Shown in pieces: positions 44,832 through 53,887 of a DNA stretch of 64,000 nt (position 1 is its first letter; every line of letters begins with the position of its first letter). Source of the DNA: Poriferisodalis sp965214215. Its GTDB lineage: Bacteria > Actinomycetota > Acidimicrobiia > Acidimicrobiales > Poriferisodalaceae. Made by a program: the position numbers and the translations under genes. The DNA lies in NCBI RefSeq assembly GCF_965214215.1, contig NZ_CBDCBD010000003.1, positions 2,232,001 to 2,296,000 of the forward strand, in the 5' to 3' direction. The notes below the pieces were generated by a model. The model saw only the letters and a list, made by a program, of their open reading frames with translations, ran no database searches and was not told where the DNA came from.

Positions 44832-46424
44832 ATGTCAAGGCCGGTTGTGGTGGCGGTGGAGCCCGGCTCGGCGGCCGAGATCGCTGGGCTGGCCCCCGGC
44901 GATGAAGTGATGTCGATCTGCGGCGTCGTGCCCACCGACGTCATCGCTTGGCAGATGCTGGTGGACGAGGCCGACCCCACCCTCGCGGTGCTGCGCGGCG
45001 GGCACGAGATCACGGTCGACGTCGGCAAGGCCGCCGGGGTGCCGCTCGGCGCCGAGGTTCATGCGGCGATCTTCGACCGGGTGCAGACCTGCGACAACCA
45101 CTGCGAGTTCTGCTTCATCTACCAGCTTCCGCCGGGGCTGCGCCGCAGCCTCTATGTGAAGGACGACGACTACCGGCTGTCGTTCCTGTACGGGAATTTC
45201 ACGACGCTCACTCGATTCACCGAGCTGGATCTTGAACGGGTGTTTGACGAGCGCCTGTCGCCGTTGTACGTGTCGATCCACGCCACCGATCCCGACGTCC
45301 GGTCGCGGATGCTGCGCAACCCGCGAGGCGCGATCAGCTTGCGGTGGCTGAGCGCCCTGCTCGAAGGCGGCATCGAGGTGCACGGCCAGGTGGTGGTGTG
45401 CCCAGGCGTCAACGACGGGGCTGTGCTGGCCGACACGCTGTTGGGCGTGCTGGATCGCTTCGGGTCGCTGGAGACGCTGGCGGTGGTGCCGCTGGGCGTG
45501 AGCTCGCACCAGCGGGAGCCGGCGATGCGGCCGCACACTGCCGCCGAAGCTGCAGCCGTTGTCGACCTGTGCGAGGAGTGGCAGCAGCGCTATTGCGATG
45601 TGCTGGGCAGGCGACTGGTGTACGCCGCCGACGAGTACTACCTGCTGGCGGGCCGCCCCTTCCCGCCCGCAGCCACCTATGGCGACTTCCCGATGCACGA
45701 GGACGGCATCGGCATGGCGCGGGCGTTCGAGCAGGAATTCATGTCTGCGGGCACCGTCGGATGCAGCGATGCCGGCCGCGAGCCCCCTTCCGAGCCCGCC
45801 GCTATCCAGCGGGCACCGGCCGCGGGGTTCTTCTCGTGGGTGGACGGGGCGCCCGCCGAGGGCTACCGGGCCGTTCGCGCTCCCGGGCACGGAGCGAATC
45901 GCAGCGGGGAGATCGACCCCGGCGGCCTGCCGCTGTCGCTGCGCTCGACTCCGGTGACCCTGTCGTCGCGGTCACCGCAGCGGCGAGACCGCGGCCACCT
46001 GGACCGCTCGATCGGCATCCTCACCGGCACCTACGGTGCTGCGGTGCTGGGTCCGCTGGTGGCTGGGTGGCGCAGCGAGACCGAAGCCGCCATCGCAGGG
46101 CCGACCCCCGACGTGCGGGTCATCGCTGTTCCCAACGACTTCTTCGGCGGCAACATCGGTGTCACGGGCCTGCTCGCCGGCGCCGACATCGCAGCCACGC
46201 TGGAAGCTGAGCCAGCCGGCCATCGCTACCTTGTGGCCGATGTGAGCCTGTCGGGCGGGCGGTTCCTGGACGGCGTGGCACCCGCGGACCTGCCGCACCC
46301 CGTCGAAATCGTCCCGACCAGCGGCGCGGCGCTGCGGCGGCTGCTCGACACCGCAGCTGTGCCCGAGCCCGGGCGCGCTGTCGCCGATCCAGCCGCACCC
46401 ACCGCAGCGGGAGCGCTGCAATGA
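44832..46424 (+). CDS. DUF512 protein with PDZ-like and radical-SAM-like Cys motif
   Basis: A 530-residue protein of the DUF512 family. The N-terminus is PDZ-like (VVVAVEPGSAAEIAGLAPGDEV), followed by C-x3-C-x2-C (Cys87, Cys91, Cys94; CDNHCEFCFIYQLPPGLR), the arrangement of radical-SAM iron-sulfur proteins, and a C-terminal DUF512 region. Family members are usually about 430-450 residues; a Pro/Arg-rich segment around 330-400 probably accounts for the extra length. ATG at 44832 chosen since earlier codons are not family sequence. Its stop overlaps der (ATGA). Biochemical role not established. Confidence 0.85.
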   Translation: MSRPVVVAVEPGSAAEIAGLAPGDEVMSICGVVPTDVIAWQMLVDEADPTLAVLRGGHEITVDVGKAAGVPLGAEVHAAIFDRVQTCDNHCEFCFIYQLPPGLRRSLYVKDDDYRLSFLYGNFTTLTRFTELDLERVFDERLSPLYVSIHATDPDVRSRMLRNPRGAISLRWLSALLEGGIEVHGQVVVCPGVNDGAVLADTLLGVLDRFGSLETLAVVPLGVSSHQREPAMRPHTAAEAAAVVDLCEEWQQRYCDVLGRRLVYAADEYYLLAGRPFPPAATYGDFPMHEDGIGMARAFEQEFMSAGTVGCSDAGREPPSEPAAIQRAPAAGFFSWVDGAPAEGYRAVRAPGHGANRSGEIDPGGLPLSLRSTPVTLSSRSPQRRDRGHLDRSIGILTGTYGAAVLGPLVAGWRSETEAAIAGPTPDVRVIAVPNDFFGGNIGVTGLLAGADIAATLEAEPAGHRYLVADVSLSGGRFLDGVAPADLPHPVEIVPTSGAALRRLLDTAAVPEPGRAVADPAAPTAAGALQ

Positions 46425-47839
46425 GTGCCGATCTGCCGGTCGTCGGCATCGTGGGTCGGCCCAACGTCGGCAAGTCGACGCTGTTCAACCGGCTGGTCGG
46501 GCGCCGCGAGGCGGTCGTGGCGCCCGAACCGGGCGTGACGAGGGACCGCAAGGCAGCCGGGGCCGCTTGGCGAGGCCACCGGTTCGTGGTGGTGGACACG
46601 GGTGGTTGGTCGGCTGCCGGCGACGTGCTCGACGGCAAGGTGTCGCAACAGAGCGAGCGAGCGATGGCCGACGCCGACGTGCTGCTGCTGGTGGTCGACG
46701 TGACGGTCGGCATCACCGAGCCCGACGCCCGAATCGCCGCCATGCTGCGGCGCAGCGGCCGACCGACCCTGGTCGTGGCCAACAAGGCGGACAGCGGATC
46801 TCGTGACGACGGACGGTGGGATTTCCATCGCCTGGGACTCGGGGAAGCCTGGGCAATGTCTGCCCTCCACGGCCGCAACGTCGGCGACGTGCTCGATCGC
46901 GTGCTGGGACTGCTCGAGCTGGACGAGGCCGACATCTCTCGCAGTGTCCCTGGCAGCGACGAGGTGGGTTCAGATGCTGCTGGCGAGCCCATTGCGGGGG
47001 CCGGCGGGAGCGGCGAGGACTCGGTCGGCGGAGGAGAGGATCCCGTCGACGAAGACCCTGTTGACGAAGACCCTGACGTGCCCGCAGTGGCCATCGTGGG
47101 GCGGCCCAACGTCGGCAAGTCGACGCTGTTCAACCGGCTCATCGGCGATGAACGGTCGGTCACCCACGACCGGCCCGGCACGACTCGCGACACCATCGAC
47201 ACGCTCGTAGAAACCGAAGCGGGCCCGGTGCGATTCGTCGACACCGCGGGCATGCGGCGCAAGGCCCGGGTCGACGCAGATACCGAGTACTACGCCAATC
47301 TGCGGGCGCTACGGGCCATTGACGCCTGCGACGTGTCGCTGCTGGTCATCGACGCTGCCGAAGGCGTGACGGCACAGGATCAGCGTCTCGCCGAGCGCAT
47401 CGATGCGTCCGGCTGTCCCATCTTGGTGTTGCTCAACAAGTGGGAGACGCTCGACCCAGAGCACCGTGAGGGCGTCTTGGGGGAACTGGCGCGTCGCCTG
47501 CACTTCGTCGGGGAAGCGCCCGTGTTGCGCATCAGCGCACTGACGGGACGGGGAGTGCACCGGCTGGTGCCCGCGATCTCCGCTGCGATGGAGGCCTATG
47601 AATCGAGGGCGCCGACCGCCAAGGTGAACGAGATTGTCCAGCTCGCGCAGTCCGCGCAGCCGGCGCCCGGCGGCGCCCGAGTGCTGTACGCCACCCAGGC
47701 CGCAACGCAACCCCCGACGTTCACGCTGTTCGCGAATCGCGAAATCCCGGCCACCTACCTGCGATATCTCGAGCGGCGCCTGCGGGAGGAATTGGGCCTG
47801 GCGAAGACGCCGCTCAAACTCAGGGTGCGGCGACGATGA
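46421..47839 (+). CDS. der: ribosome biogenesis GTPase Der (EngA)
   Basis: Essential GTPase with two tandem G domains that helps assemble the 50S subunit. The 472-residue product has P-loops GRPNVGKS at 12-19 and 227-234, NKAD and NKWE base-recognition motifs, and a C-terminal KH-like domain ending in KTPLKLRVRRR. The linker between G domains is unusually long and acidic and contains a duplicated P-V-D-E-D unit at DNA level near 47043. Overlaps both neighbours by ATGA. Confidence 0.96.
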   Translation: MSADLPVVGIVGRPNVGKSTLFNRLVGRREAVVAPEPGVTRDRKAAGAAWRGHRFVVVDTGGWSAAGDVLDGKVSQQSERAMADADVLLLVVDVTVGITEPDARIAAMLRRSGRPTLVVANKADSGSRDDGRWDFHRLGLGEAWAMSALHGRNVGDVLDRVLGLLELDEADISRSVPGSDEVGSDAAGEPIAGAGGSGEDSVGGGEDPVDEDPVDEDPDVPAVAIVGRPNVGKSTLFNRLIGDERSVTHDRPGTTRDTIDTLVETEAGPVRFVDTAGMRRKARVDADTEYYANLRALRAIDACDVSLLVIDAAEGVTAQDQRLAERIDASGCPILVLLNKWETLDPEHREGVLGELARRLHFVGEAPVLRISALTGRGVHRLVPAISAAMEAYESRAPTAKVNEIVQLAQSAQPAPGGARVLYATQAATQPPTFTLFANREIPATYLRYLERRLREELGLAKTPLKLRVRRR

Positions 47840-48072
47840 GGCCGCTGAGCGGACGACGCGAGACGGCCCCGCCCGCCCAACGGCAGAATCGCCGGCCATC
47901 GCCGGAGGGCCACGACCATCCGCGCACGCCCCTGGGCAGCGAAGGCGACCCTCCGCAGCCGCAGCGCTCGAGCGCGCCCTGGCACTTCTGGCTCGTCGTC
48001 GTCATGGCCACCGTGTACCTGGGCTGGCGAGCGGTTGAAGGCGTCGTGTGGCTGATCCAGTGGGTCGCCTGA
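47836..48072 (+). CDS. small single-pass membrane protein
   Basis: Seventy-eight residues coupled to der by an ATGA overlap. The first 48 residues are polar, Pro- and Arg-rich, probably disordered. One hydrophobic helix near the C-terminus (HFWLVVVMATVYLGW onward) would cross the membrane. Not recognised; tight coupling to der is the only clue to function. Confidence 0.6.
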   Translation: MRPLSGRRETAPPAQRQNRRPSPEGHDHPRTPLGSEGDPPQPQRSSAPWHFWLVVVMATVYLGWRAVEGVVWLIQWVA

Positions 48073-48101
48073 GCGATCGAGCCAGTATCGTGCCAGCGGT
48101 A

Positions 48102-48179
48102 CGGGCTGTGGCGCAGTCTGGTTAGCGCACTGGTCTGGGGGACCAGGGGTCGGAGGTTCAAATCCTCTCAGCCCGACCA
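48102..48179 (+). tRNA. tRNA-Pro (anticodon GGG)
   Basis: Cloverleaf readable by eye: acceptor CGGGCTG pairs with CAGCCCG; anticodon stem CTGGT/ACCAG encloses loop CTGGGGG, giving anticodon GGG; T arm GGAGG-TTCAAAT-CCTCT; discriminator A and an encoded CCA at 48177-48179. Located between the small membrane protein gene and the DUF427 gene. Confidence 0.95.
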
Positions 48180-48211
48180 TTGTGAGGTCCGCGACGCGAA
48201 GGAGACACGCC

Positions 48212-48583
48212 ATGGCCGGTGCAACGACGGAGCAACGCAAGCCCGAGATAACGATCGTCGACGAGCCGGGGCGGGTCACCGTCGAGGTGGACGGCGTGGT
48301 CGTGGCAGATTCGACGTCTGCGGTGGTGCTCACTGAGGGACGCCTGCCGCCGCGCCACTACCTGCCCGTCTCGGACCTGAAGATGGACGTGTTCATCCCG
48401 AACGACTCATCGACCCATTGACCGTGGAAAGGCGATGCCAGCTACTGGTCAGTAGCAGTCAACGGTCAGCGCTTTGACGATGTTGTGTGGTCATACCCCG
48501 ATCCGATCCCTGAAATGGCCGAGATCGCCGGGCTCATGAGCTTCTACGCCGAGCGTGACGAGGTGTCCCAGGTCGTCTCCTGA
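48212..48583 (+). CDS. DUF427 protein with in-frame UGA, candidate selenoprotein
   Basis: Read through the TGA at 48419-48421, this is a complete 123-residue DUF427 protein. The first half (VDGVVVADSTSAVVL, PPRHYLPVSDLKMDVF, STH) and second half (PWKGDASYWSVAV, WSYPDPIPEMAEIAGLMSFY) are both characteristic, and the UGA at codon 70 falls where relatives I know have the Cys of a T-x-C-P-(F/Y/W)-KG motif. The frame stays open for 53 more codons to a TGA at 48581. AAGGAGA before the ATG at 48212 is a strong ribosome binding site. A hairpin with a GGTC loop follows the UGA. Three readings are possible: selenocysteine at residue 70 (favoured), a recent nonsense mutation, or a sequencing error of one base. 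Family function is not known. Confidence 0.7.
48441..48456 (+). promoter_or_regulatory. candidate bacterial SECIS hairpin
   Basis: GCTACT-GGTC-AGTAGC: a perfect 6-bp stem with a GGTC tetraloop; the loop begins 25 nt after the UGA. Bacterial SECIS elements have a short stem with G/U-rich apical loop, GGUC in the E. coli fdhF element, roughly 16-37 nt past the UGA. Caution: the loop lies in codons for the conserved Trp-Ser of the family, so part of the sequence is constrained by protein. Confidence 0.55.
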
Positions 48584-48611
48584 GCCCCAGCCCGGCCCGA
48601 CCAGGCCAGGC

Positions 48612-49856
48612 TCAGTTCAGCGTCGCCGCCAGCTCGAGCGCCTCGTCCCAGGTGGGGTGGCCCACAAGCAGGCGGCGGAATCTCACGAACGGCCTGATCG
48701 CGTCGAGCGCCATCACGCCGCTCAGGCGGCCGTCTCGCCGGTAACCGGCCAGCAGCGAGCGCTGCGACGGCGTTCCGACCAGCACTTCGACGTCGTCGTC
48801 GGCATCGGGGTGGCCCGCGATCTGGATGCGGGCGTCGTACTGGTCGGACCACACGAACGGAACCGAGTGGTAGGGCTGTGCCTCGTCGGGGGCGACGAGG
48901 TTGCGGCCCACCGCCATGGCGTGCTCGACGGCGGCCGTCCAGTGCTCGACCCGGACCGGCGCGTCGCCATGCCAGGGGCCGAGCCAGCCGTTGGGCGCCC
49001 GCGCCACATCGCCGACGGCGTAGACCCCGGGCGGCCCGCAGCACAGCGTCGCGTCGCAGACCACGCCATTGTCGATCTGCAGGCCCGAGCCCTCCAGCCA
49101 CGACGTGTTCGGCACCACCCCGATGCCGACGACCACCAGATCCGCCCCGACACGGCTGCCGTCGGCCATGGCGACCGCTTCGACCCGGTCGGTGCCCAAC
49201 ACACCCTCGACCCCGACGCCGAGACGCAGCTCGGCGCCGTTGTCGCCGTGCAGCGCACCCACCCGTGAGCCCATCTCGGCTCCCAGCCCGCGCATGAGCG
49301 GGGCCGGGGCCGCTTCGATCACCGTGACCTCGCAGCCGCGAGCCACTGCAGAAGCCGCGACTTCCGAGCCGATGAAGCCGCCGCCCACCACGGCCACTCG
49401 TGCGCCGGCGTCGAGACCTTCCCGGATCGCCTTCGAGTCGTCGAGGGTGCGCAGCGTGTGGACGCCCTTGATGCCCTCGGTTCCCGGCAGCGATCGGGCG
49501 GCTGCGCCGGTCGCGATCACGAGGCCGTCGAATGGCACCGTCTCGGCGTTCCCGCCCGCCGCCGGGGCGATGGAGATTGTGCGGGCCGCCAGGTCGAGTC
49601 CCACGGCATGTGTGCTCAGCATGACCTCGACATCAAGTTCGTCGTAGGCGCCATCCGGATCGAGAGCGAGGGAATCGGCGTCCCCCTCCCCGGTGAGAAA
49701 TTCCTTCGACAGCGGCGGCCGGTCGTAGGGGAGATGGGGCTCAGCGCCGATGAGCGTCAGCGGCCCGTCATGACCAGCGGCGCGCACGCTGTGCGCAGCG
49801 CGCGCGCCCGCCAGGGAGGCGCCGACGATGACGATGCGATTCGGAGAATTCGACAC
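48612..49856 (-). CDS. FAD-dependent ferredoxin/rubredoxin-type reductase
   Basis: NAD(P)H-dependent flavoprotein that passes electrons to a small redox partner such as a ferredoxin of a P450 or dioxygenase system. The 414-residue product has an FAD-binding motif at the N-terminus (IVIVGASLAGARAA), LPYDRPPLSKEFL, the T-G segment IATGAAARSLPG, a second NAD motif (VAVVGGGFIGSEVAA near 155), the FAD motif VYAVGDVA, and a C-terminal reductase domain. No ferredoxin gene is next to it, so the partner is unknown. Divergent from nrdA with 322 bp between. Confidence 0.88.
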   Translation of the reverse strand: MSNSPNRIVIVGASLAGARAAHSVRAAGHDGPLTLIGAEPHLPYDRPPLSKEFLTGEGDADSLALDPDGAYDELDVEVMLSTHAVGLDLAARTISIAPAAGGNAETVPFDGLVIATGAAARSLPGTEGIKGVHTLRTLDDSKAIREGLDAGARVAVVGGGFIGSEVAASAVARGCEVTVIEAAPAPLMRGLGAEMGSRVGALHGDNGAELRLGVGVEGVLGTDRVEAVAMADGSRVGADLVVVGIGVVPNTSWLEGSGLQIDNGVVCDATLCCGPPGVYAVGDVARAPNGWLGPWHGDAPVRVEHWTAAVEHAMAVGRNLVAPDEAQPYHSVPFVWSDQYDARIQIAGHPDADDDVEVLVGTPSQRSLLAGYRRDGRLSGVMALDAIRPFVRFRRLLVGHPTWDEALELAATLN

Positions 49857-50005
49857 CCGAGCAGTGTGTCATCTCCGAGGCGAATCAAGACTGGCGGTGC
49901 GACCTCGGCGCGGGCAAACCGCGCGTCGGCGCGCCGGTGGAGGCCTCGTACGCAGCCAACTGTCAAGGGATCGGACCGAGGCACGCAGCACCGATTCATG
50001 CGCGC

Positions 50006-50044
50006 TATAACTGTTCCTCACACCTATGTAGTTACAGGGGTGTG
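50006..50044 (+). promoter_or_regulatory. candidate nrdAB promoter with 26-bp palindrome
   Basis: A -10-like TATAAC (50006-50011) is followed by an imperfect 26-base dyad at 50019-50044 with outer arms CACACC/GGTGTG and inner arms TGTA/TACA. The position over the likely transcription start suggests an operator. It does not match the NrdR box consensus I know. The region 49857-50178 otherwise holds only the leader peptide below. Confidence 0.4.
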
Positions 50045-50119
50045 ATTCGAGTCGTGGCCGTGGCCTGCGAACACTCGAAACGGCACCGCATTCGGCGGGA
50101 TGAGAAGGACGAGAACGGC

Positions 50120-50182
50120 ATGAACATCGCACGTCGCGCAGCGCATCTCGGTGCCTGTCTATTCCAAGGCGCCGGCAGATGA
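50120..50182 (+). CDS. possible 20-residue leader peptide coupled to nrdA
   Basis: ATG at 50120 after GAGAAGGACGAGAACGGC encodes 20 residues (MNIARRAAHLGACLFQGAGR); its TGA overlaps the nrdA ATG as ATGA. The ribosome binding site here is stronger than any before nrdA itself, so nrdA may be translated by coupling. May instead be chance. Confidence 0.35.
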   Translation: MNIARRAAHLGACLFQGAGR

Positions 50183-52620
50183 GCATCGCCGACGCATCTG
50201 CAGCCGAGACCCGGAATCAAACTGGTGCCGCCGACACGCCGGGCATGCGCGTGCAGAAGCGCGATGGCTCCATGCAGGCCGTCGATGTCAACAAGATCGT
50301 GCGCGCTGTCGAGCGCTGCGCAACCGAGCTGGCCGGCGTCGATCCCATGCGCGTCGCGACCCGGACCATCTCGGGCCTGCATGACGGCGCCACCACCACC
50401 GAGCTTGACGAGCTGTCGATTCGCACGGCCGCAGCGCTGATCTCAGAAGAGCCGAACTACTCGAAGCTGGCAGGCCGCCTGCTGGCCACCTACATCGACA
50501 AGGAAGTCCAGAACCAGAACATCTACTCGTTCAGCCAGTCCATCGATCTCGGCGGCGAGTGCGGGCTCATCCATCCCGACGTAGTGGCATTCGTCAACAC
50601 CAACGCCCGCAAGCTGAATGACGCGGTCCTAGCGGAGCGCAACGGCGGGTTCGAGTTCTTCGGGCTGCGCACCGTGTACGACCGGTACCTGCTGCGGCAC
50701 CCCGAACGCCGCACGGTCATCGAGTCGCCCCAGTACTTCTTGCTGCGCGTCGCCTGCGGGCTGTCGCGCACCTCCGAAGAGGCCATCTCGTTCTACGAGC
50801 TGATCTCCAGCCTGCGCTACCTGCCGTCGTCGCCCACGCTGTTCAACTCGGGCACTGCGCATCCGCAGATGTCGTCGTGCTACCTGCTCGACAGTCCCGA
50901 AGATTCCCTCGAGGGCATCTACGACCGCTACAGCGATATCGCCAAGCTGTCGAAGTTCGCCGGCGGCATCGGCGTGGGCTGGCACCGGGTGCGCTCCCGC
51001 GGATCACTGATCAGCGGCACGAACGGCCTGTCGAACGGCATCGTGCCCTGGCTCAAGACGCTTGACTCGTCGGTCGCTGCGGTGAACCAGGGCGGCCGGC
51101 GCAAGGGCGCGGCTTGCGTGTACCTGGAGACCTGGCATGCCGACATCGAGGAGTTTTTGGAACTGAAGGACTCCACCGGCGACCATGCCCGGCGGGCACA
51201 CAATCTGAATCTGGCGAACTGGGTGCCCGACGAGTTCATGCGGCGGGTCGAGAACGACTGGCAGTGGTCGCTGTTCGACCCCAAGCACGTGCCGCACCTC
51301 ACCGACTTGTACGGCGACGAGTTCACCGATGCGTACCGCGAGGCCGAAGCGAGCGGTACCTACGAACGGCAGGTCTCGGCCCGCGAGCTCTACAGCCGCA
51401 TGATGCGCACGCTGGCCCAGACCGGCAACGGCTGGATGACCTTCAAGGACGCCTCGAACGCCAAGTCCAACCAGACCGGCGAGCCTGGCAACGTCATCCA
51501 CCTGTCGAACCTGTGCACGGAGATCCTCGAGGTCACCAGCAATGCTGAGACGGCTGTCTGCAATCTCGGCTCGATCAATCTCGCCAAGTTTGTGCGGGAC
51601 GGCGCAGTCGATTACGAAGCACTCGGCGAGGTCGTCCGGACGGCGGTGCCCTACCTGGACCGCGTCATCGACATCAACTACTACCCGACCCCCGAGGCCG
51701 CCCGGTCGAATGATCGCTGGCGTCCCGTTGGGCTCGGCGTCATGGGCCTGCAGGACGTGTTCTTCCAGCTCAACATGGCTTTCGACTCACCCGAGGCGCT
51801 CGGGGTCGCTGCCCGGATCGCCGAGGAGATCTACTACTGGGCCCTGTGGTCGAGTTGCGAGTTGGCCCGCAAGCACGGGCCGCACGCTGCGTTCGGCGAC
51901 ACGCGTGCAGCAGCGGGACAGCTGCAGTTCGACCTGTGGGACGTTGAGCCCGCGGACCCGGCGCGCTCGGCTGAGCTGCGTGAACGGATCGGTCAGCACG
52001 GGTTGCGCAACTCGCTGCTGGTGGCGGTTGCGCCCACCGCCACCATCGCGTCCATCGCCGGCTGCTACGAGTGCATCGAGCCGCAGGTGTCCAACCTGTT
52101 CAAACGCGAGACGCTGTCTGGCGAATTCATGCAGATCAATCGCTACCTGGTGCGCGAATTGCAGCAGCGCGGCTTGTGGAGCGAGGCCATGGCCAATCGG
52201 ATCAAGATGGCCGAAGGTTCCGTGCAGAACATCGCAGAGATCCCCGCAGACCTTCGCTTGGTGTATCGCACAGCGTGGGAATTGCCCCAACGGTCACTCA
52301 TCGACATGGCCGCAGCACGCGGTGCCTTCATCGACCAGAGCCAGTCACTGAACCTGTTCATGGAGAGTCCCAACATCGGGAAGCTCTCCTCGATGTACAT
52401 GCACGCCTGGAAGTCGGGCTTGAAGACCACGTACTACCTGCGCTCCCGTCCGGCCACCCGCATCAATCAGACCACGACTGACACTGTCTCGCAGCCCGCC
52501 ACGCCAGCTGCGGCCTTGCCGCAGCGCGATGCGACAGTCGCGTCAATTCCAGACGCGGCGGCCGCCGACGCCGTGGCGTGCTCGCTCGAGAACCCCGAGA
52601 CCTGCGAAGCCTGCGACTGA
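50179..52620 (+). CDS. nrdA: ribonucleoside-diphosphate reductase alpha subunit, class Ia
   Basis: Catalytic subunit reducing NDPs to dNDPs. The 813-residue product starts with an ATP-cone (MRVQKRDGSMQAVDVNKI, about 24-110) for allosteric activity control. Active-site residues correspond to the E. coli set: Cys234 (SSCYLL), Cys446 and Glu448 (NLCTEI) and Cys461 (VCNLGSINL). The C-terminal redox pair is Cys809/Cys812 (CEAC). The ATP-cone and partner type indicate class Ia rather than Ib. Followed 44 bp later by nrdB, so one operon. Confidence 0.96.
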   Translation: MSIADASAAETRNQTGAADTPGMRVQKRDGSMQAVDVNKIVRAVERCATELAGVDPMRVATRTISGLHDGATTTELDELSIRTAAALISEEPNYSKLAGRLLATYIDKEVQNQNIYSFSQSIDLGGECGLIHPDVVAFVNTNARKLNDAVLAERNGGFEFFGLRTVYDRYLLRHPERRTVIESPQYFLLRVACGLSRTSEEAISFYELISSLRYLPSSPTLFNSGTAHPQMSSCYLLDSPEDSLEGIYDRYSDIAKLSKFAGGIGVGWHRVRSRGSLISGTNGLSNGIVPWLKTLDSSVAAVNQGGRRKGAACVYLETWHADIEEFLELKDSTGDHARRAHNLNLANWVPDEFMRRVENDWQWSLFDPKHVPHLTDLYGDEFTDAYREAEASGTYERQVSARELYSRMMRTLAQTGNGWMTFKDASNAKSNQTGEPGNVIHLSNLCTEILEVTSNAETAVCNLGSINLAKFVRDGAVDYEALGEVVRTAVPYLDRVIDINYYPTPEAARSNDRWRPVGLGVMGLQDVFFQLNMAFDSPEALGVAARIAEEIYYWALWSSCELARKHGPHAAFGDTRAAAGQLQFDLWDVEPADPARSAELRERIGQHGLRNSLLVAVAPTATIASIAGCYECIEPQVSNLFKRETLSGEFMQINRYLVRELQQRGLWSEAMANRIKMAEGSVQNIAEIPADLRLVYRTAWELPQRSLIDMAAARGAFIDQSQSLNLFMESPNIGKLSSMYMHAWKSGLKTTYYLRSRPATRINQTTTDTVSQPATPAAALPQRDATVASIPDAAAADAVACSLENPETCEACD

Positions 52621-52664
52621 GGCGTCGCGACCACCAAGAGGCACACGACCGATAGAGGACCCTC

Positions 52665-53771
52665 ATGGCGCTCGTCCAGCCAGAGCCTGAATTCACCCCA
52701 CCCCTGAGCGACCCGAGTCTCGATGGCGCATCCCGAGCCGACCCAGCCGCCGAAGGGTTGCGGGGTCGCCGCAACATCTTGGACCCGGGCTTCGAGCTGA
52801 CGCTGCGGCCCATGCGCTACCCGCAATTCTTCGACATGTATCGCGATGCCATTCGCAACACATGGACGGTGGAAGAGATCGACTTCTCCGACGACATCGT
52901 CGACTTGAACCGCAAGCTGGCCCCTGCCGAGCGCCACCTCATCAACCGGCTCGTGGCGTTTTTCGCGACCGGCGATTCGATTGTCGCGAACAACTTGGTG
53001 CTGAATCTGTACCAGCACATCAACAGCCCTGAGGCTCGGATGTACCTGAGCCGCCAGCTGTACGAGGAAGCGCTGCACGTGCAGTTCTACTTGACGCTGC
53101 TGGACCACTACATCCCCGACATCTCCGAGCGGGCGGCGGCGTTCGCGGCCATCGAGAACATCCCCTCGATCGCTGCCAAGGCCGATTTCTGCTTCCGCTG
53201 GATGGACAGCGTGTGGTCGGTTGACCGGCTCACCACCACCGAGCACCGCAAGGCGTTCGTGCTGAACCTCATCTGCTTCGCTGCGTGCATCGAAGGGCTG
53301 TTCTTCTTCGCTGCTTTCGCCTACGTGTACTTCTTGCGGTCGAAGGGGCTGCTGAATGGTCTGGCGGCCGGCACCAACTGGGTGTTCCGGGATGAATCGG
53401 CGCACATGAACTTCGCCTTCGAAGTCGTTGGCACGATCCGAGCCGAGGAACCCGATTTGTTCGACGAGGATCTGGCCGTGCGGATCCGGCAGATGGTCAC
53501 CGAAGCGGTCGACGTCGAGACGCAATTCGCACACGACGTGCTGTCGGGCGGTGTGGCGGGCATGTCGGTGACCGACACCCGGGCGTATCTCGAGTTCGTC
53601 GCCGATCAGCGTCTCGCCCAGCTCGGCCTCGCCAAGGAGTACGGCTCGAAGAACCCCTTCTCGTTCATGGAGTTGCAGGACGTGCAGGAGCTCACGAACT
53701 TCTTCGAGCGCACAGTCGCCAGCTACCAGGTCGGCATTGAGGGCGACGTCGCCTTCGACGAAGACTTCTGA
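52665..53771 (+). CDS. nrdB: ribonucleoside-diphosphate reductase beta subunit, class Ia
   Basis: Radical-generating subunit. The 368-residue product has the di-iron ligands in order: Asp in FATGDSIVANN, Glu135 and His138 in YEEALHVQFY, Glu in ACIEGLFFF, and Glu/His in RDESAHMNF. Tyr142, four residues after His138, is in the tyrosyl-radical position, so this is a conventional Tyr-radical R2 and not an Ic type with Phe there. C-terminal tail GDVAFDEDF is acidic as needed to dock on NrdA. GAGGACC precedes the ATG. Converges with meaB after 116 bp with no gene. Confidence 0.96.
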   Translation: MALVQPEPEFTPPLSDPSLDGASRADPAAEGLRGRRNILDPGFELTLRPMRYPQFFDMYRDAIRNTWTVEEIDFSDDIVDLNRKLAPAERHLINRLVAFFATGDSIVANNLVLNLYQHINSPEARMYLSRQLYEEALHVQFYLTLLDHYIPDISERAAAFAAIENIPSIAAKADFCFRWMDSVWSVDRLTTTEHRKAFVLNLICFAACIEGLFFFAAFAYVYFLRSKGLLNGLAAGTNWVFRDESAHMNFAFEVVGTIRAEEPDLFDEDLAVRIRQMVTEAVDVETQFAHDVLSGGVAGMSVTDTRAYLEFVADQRLAQLGLAKEYGSKNPFSFMELQDVQELTNFFERTVASYQVGIEGDVAFDEDF

Positions 53772-53887
53772 GCTAGGAGGCTGAGCCGATAGGCGAAGCC
53801 GTGGCCCGAGCGGCCCGTGAGCGGCAGCGAACAAGAGCGGGAAACGACTGGTGCGACAACGGAAGGGTTCACCTGTTGGCGCTTCCT

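Noticed and set aside
48182..48421. A 79-residue ORF ending at the TGA at 48421 as the complete gene
   Set aside because: The following codons continue the DUF427 fold in the same frame and the better ribosome site points to the ATG at 48212, so the short ORF is taken as the first half of a longer gene.
49857..50178. Adenosylcobalamin riboswitch or NrdR boxes before nrdA
   Set aside because: No B12-box-like GCCACTG and no pair of NrdR-type 16-base boxes are visible.
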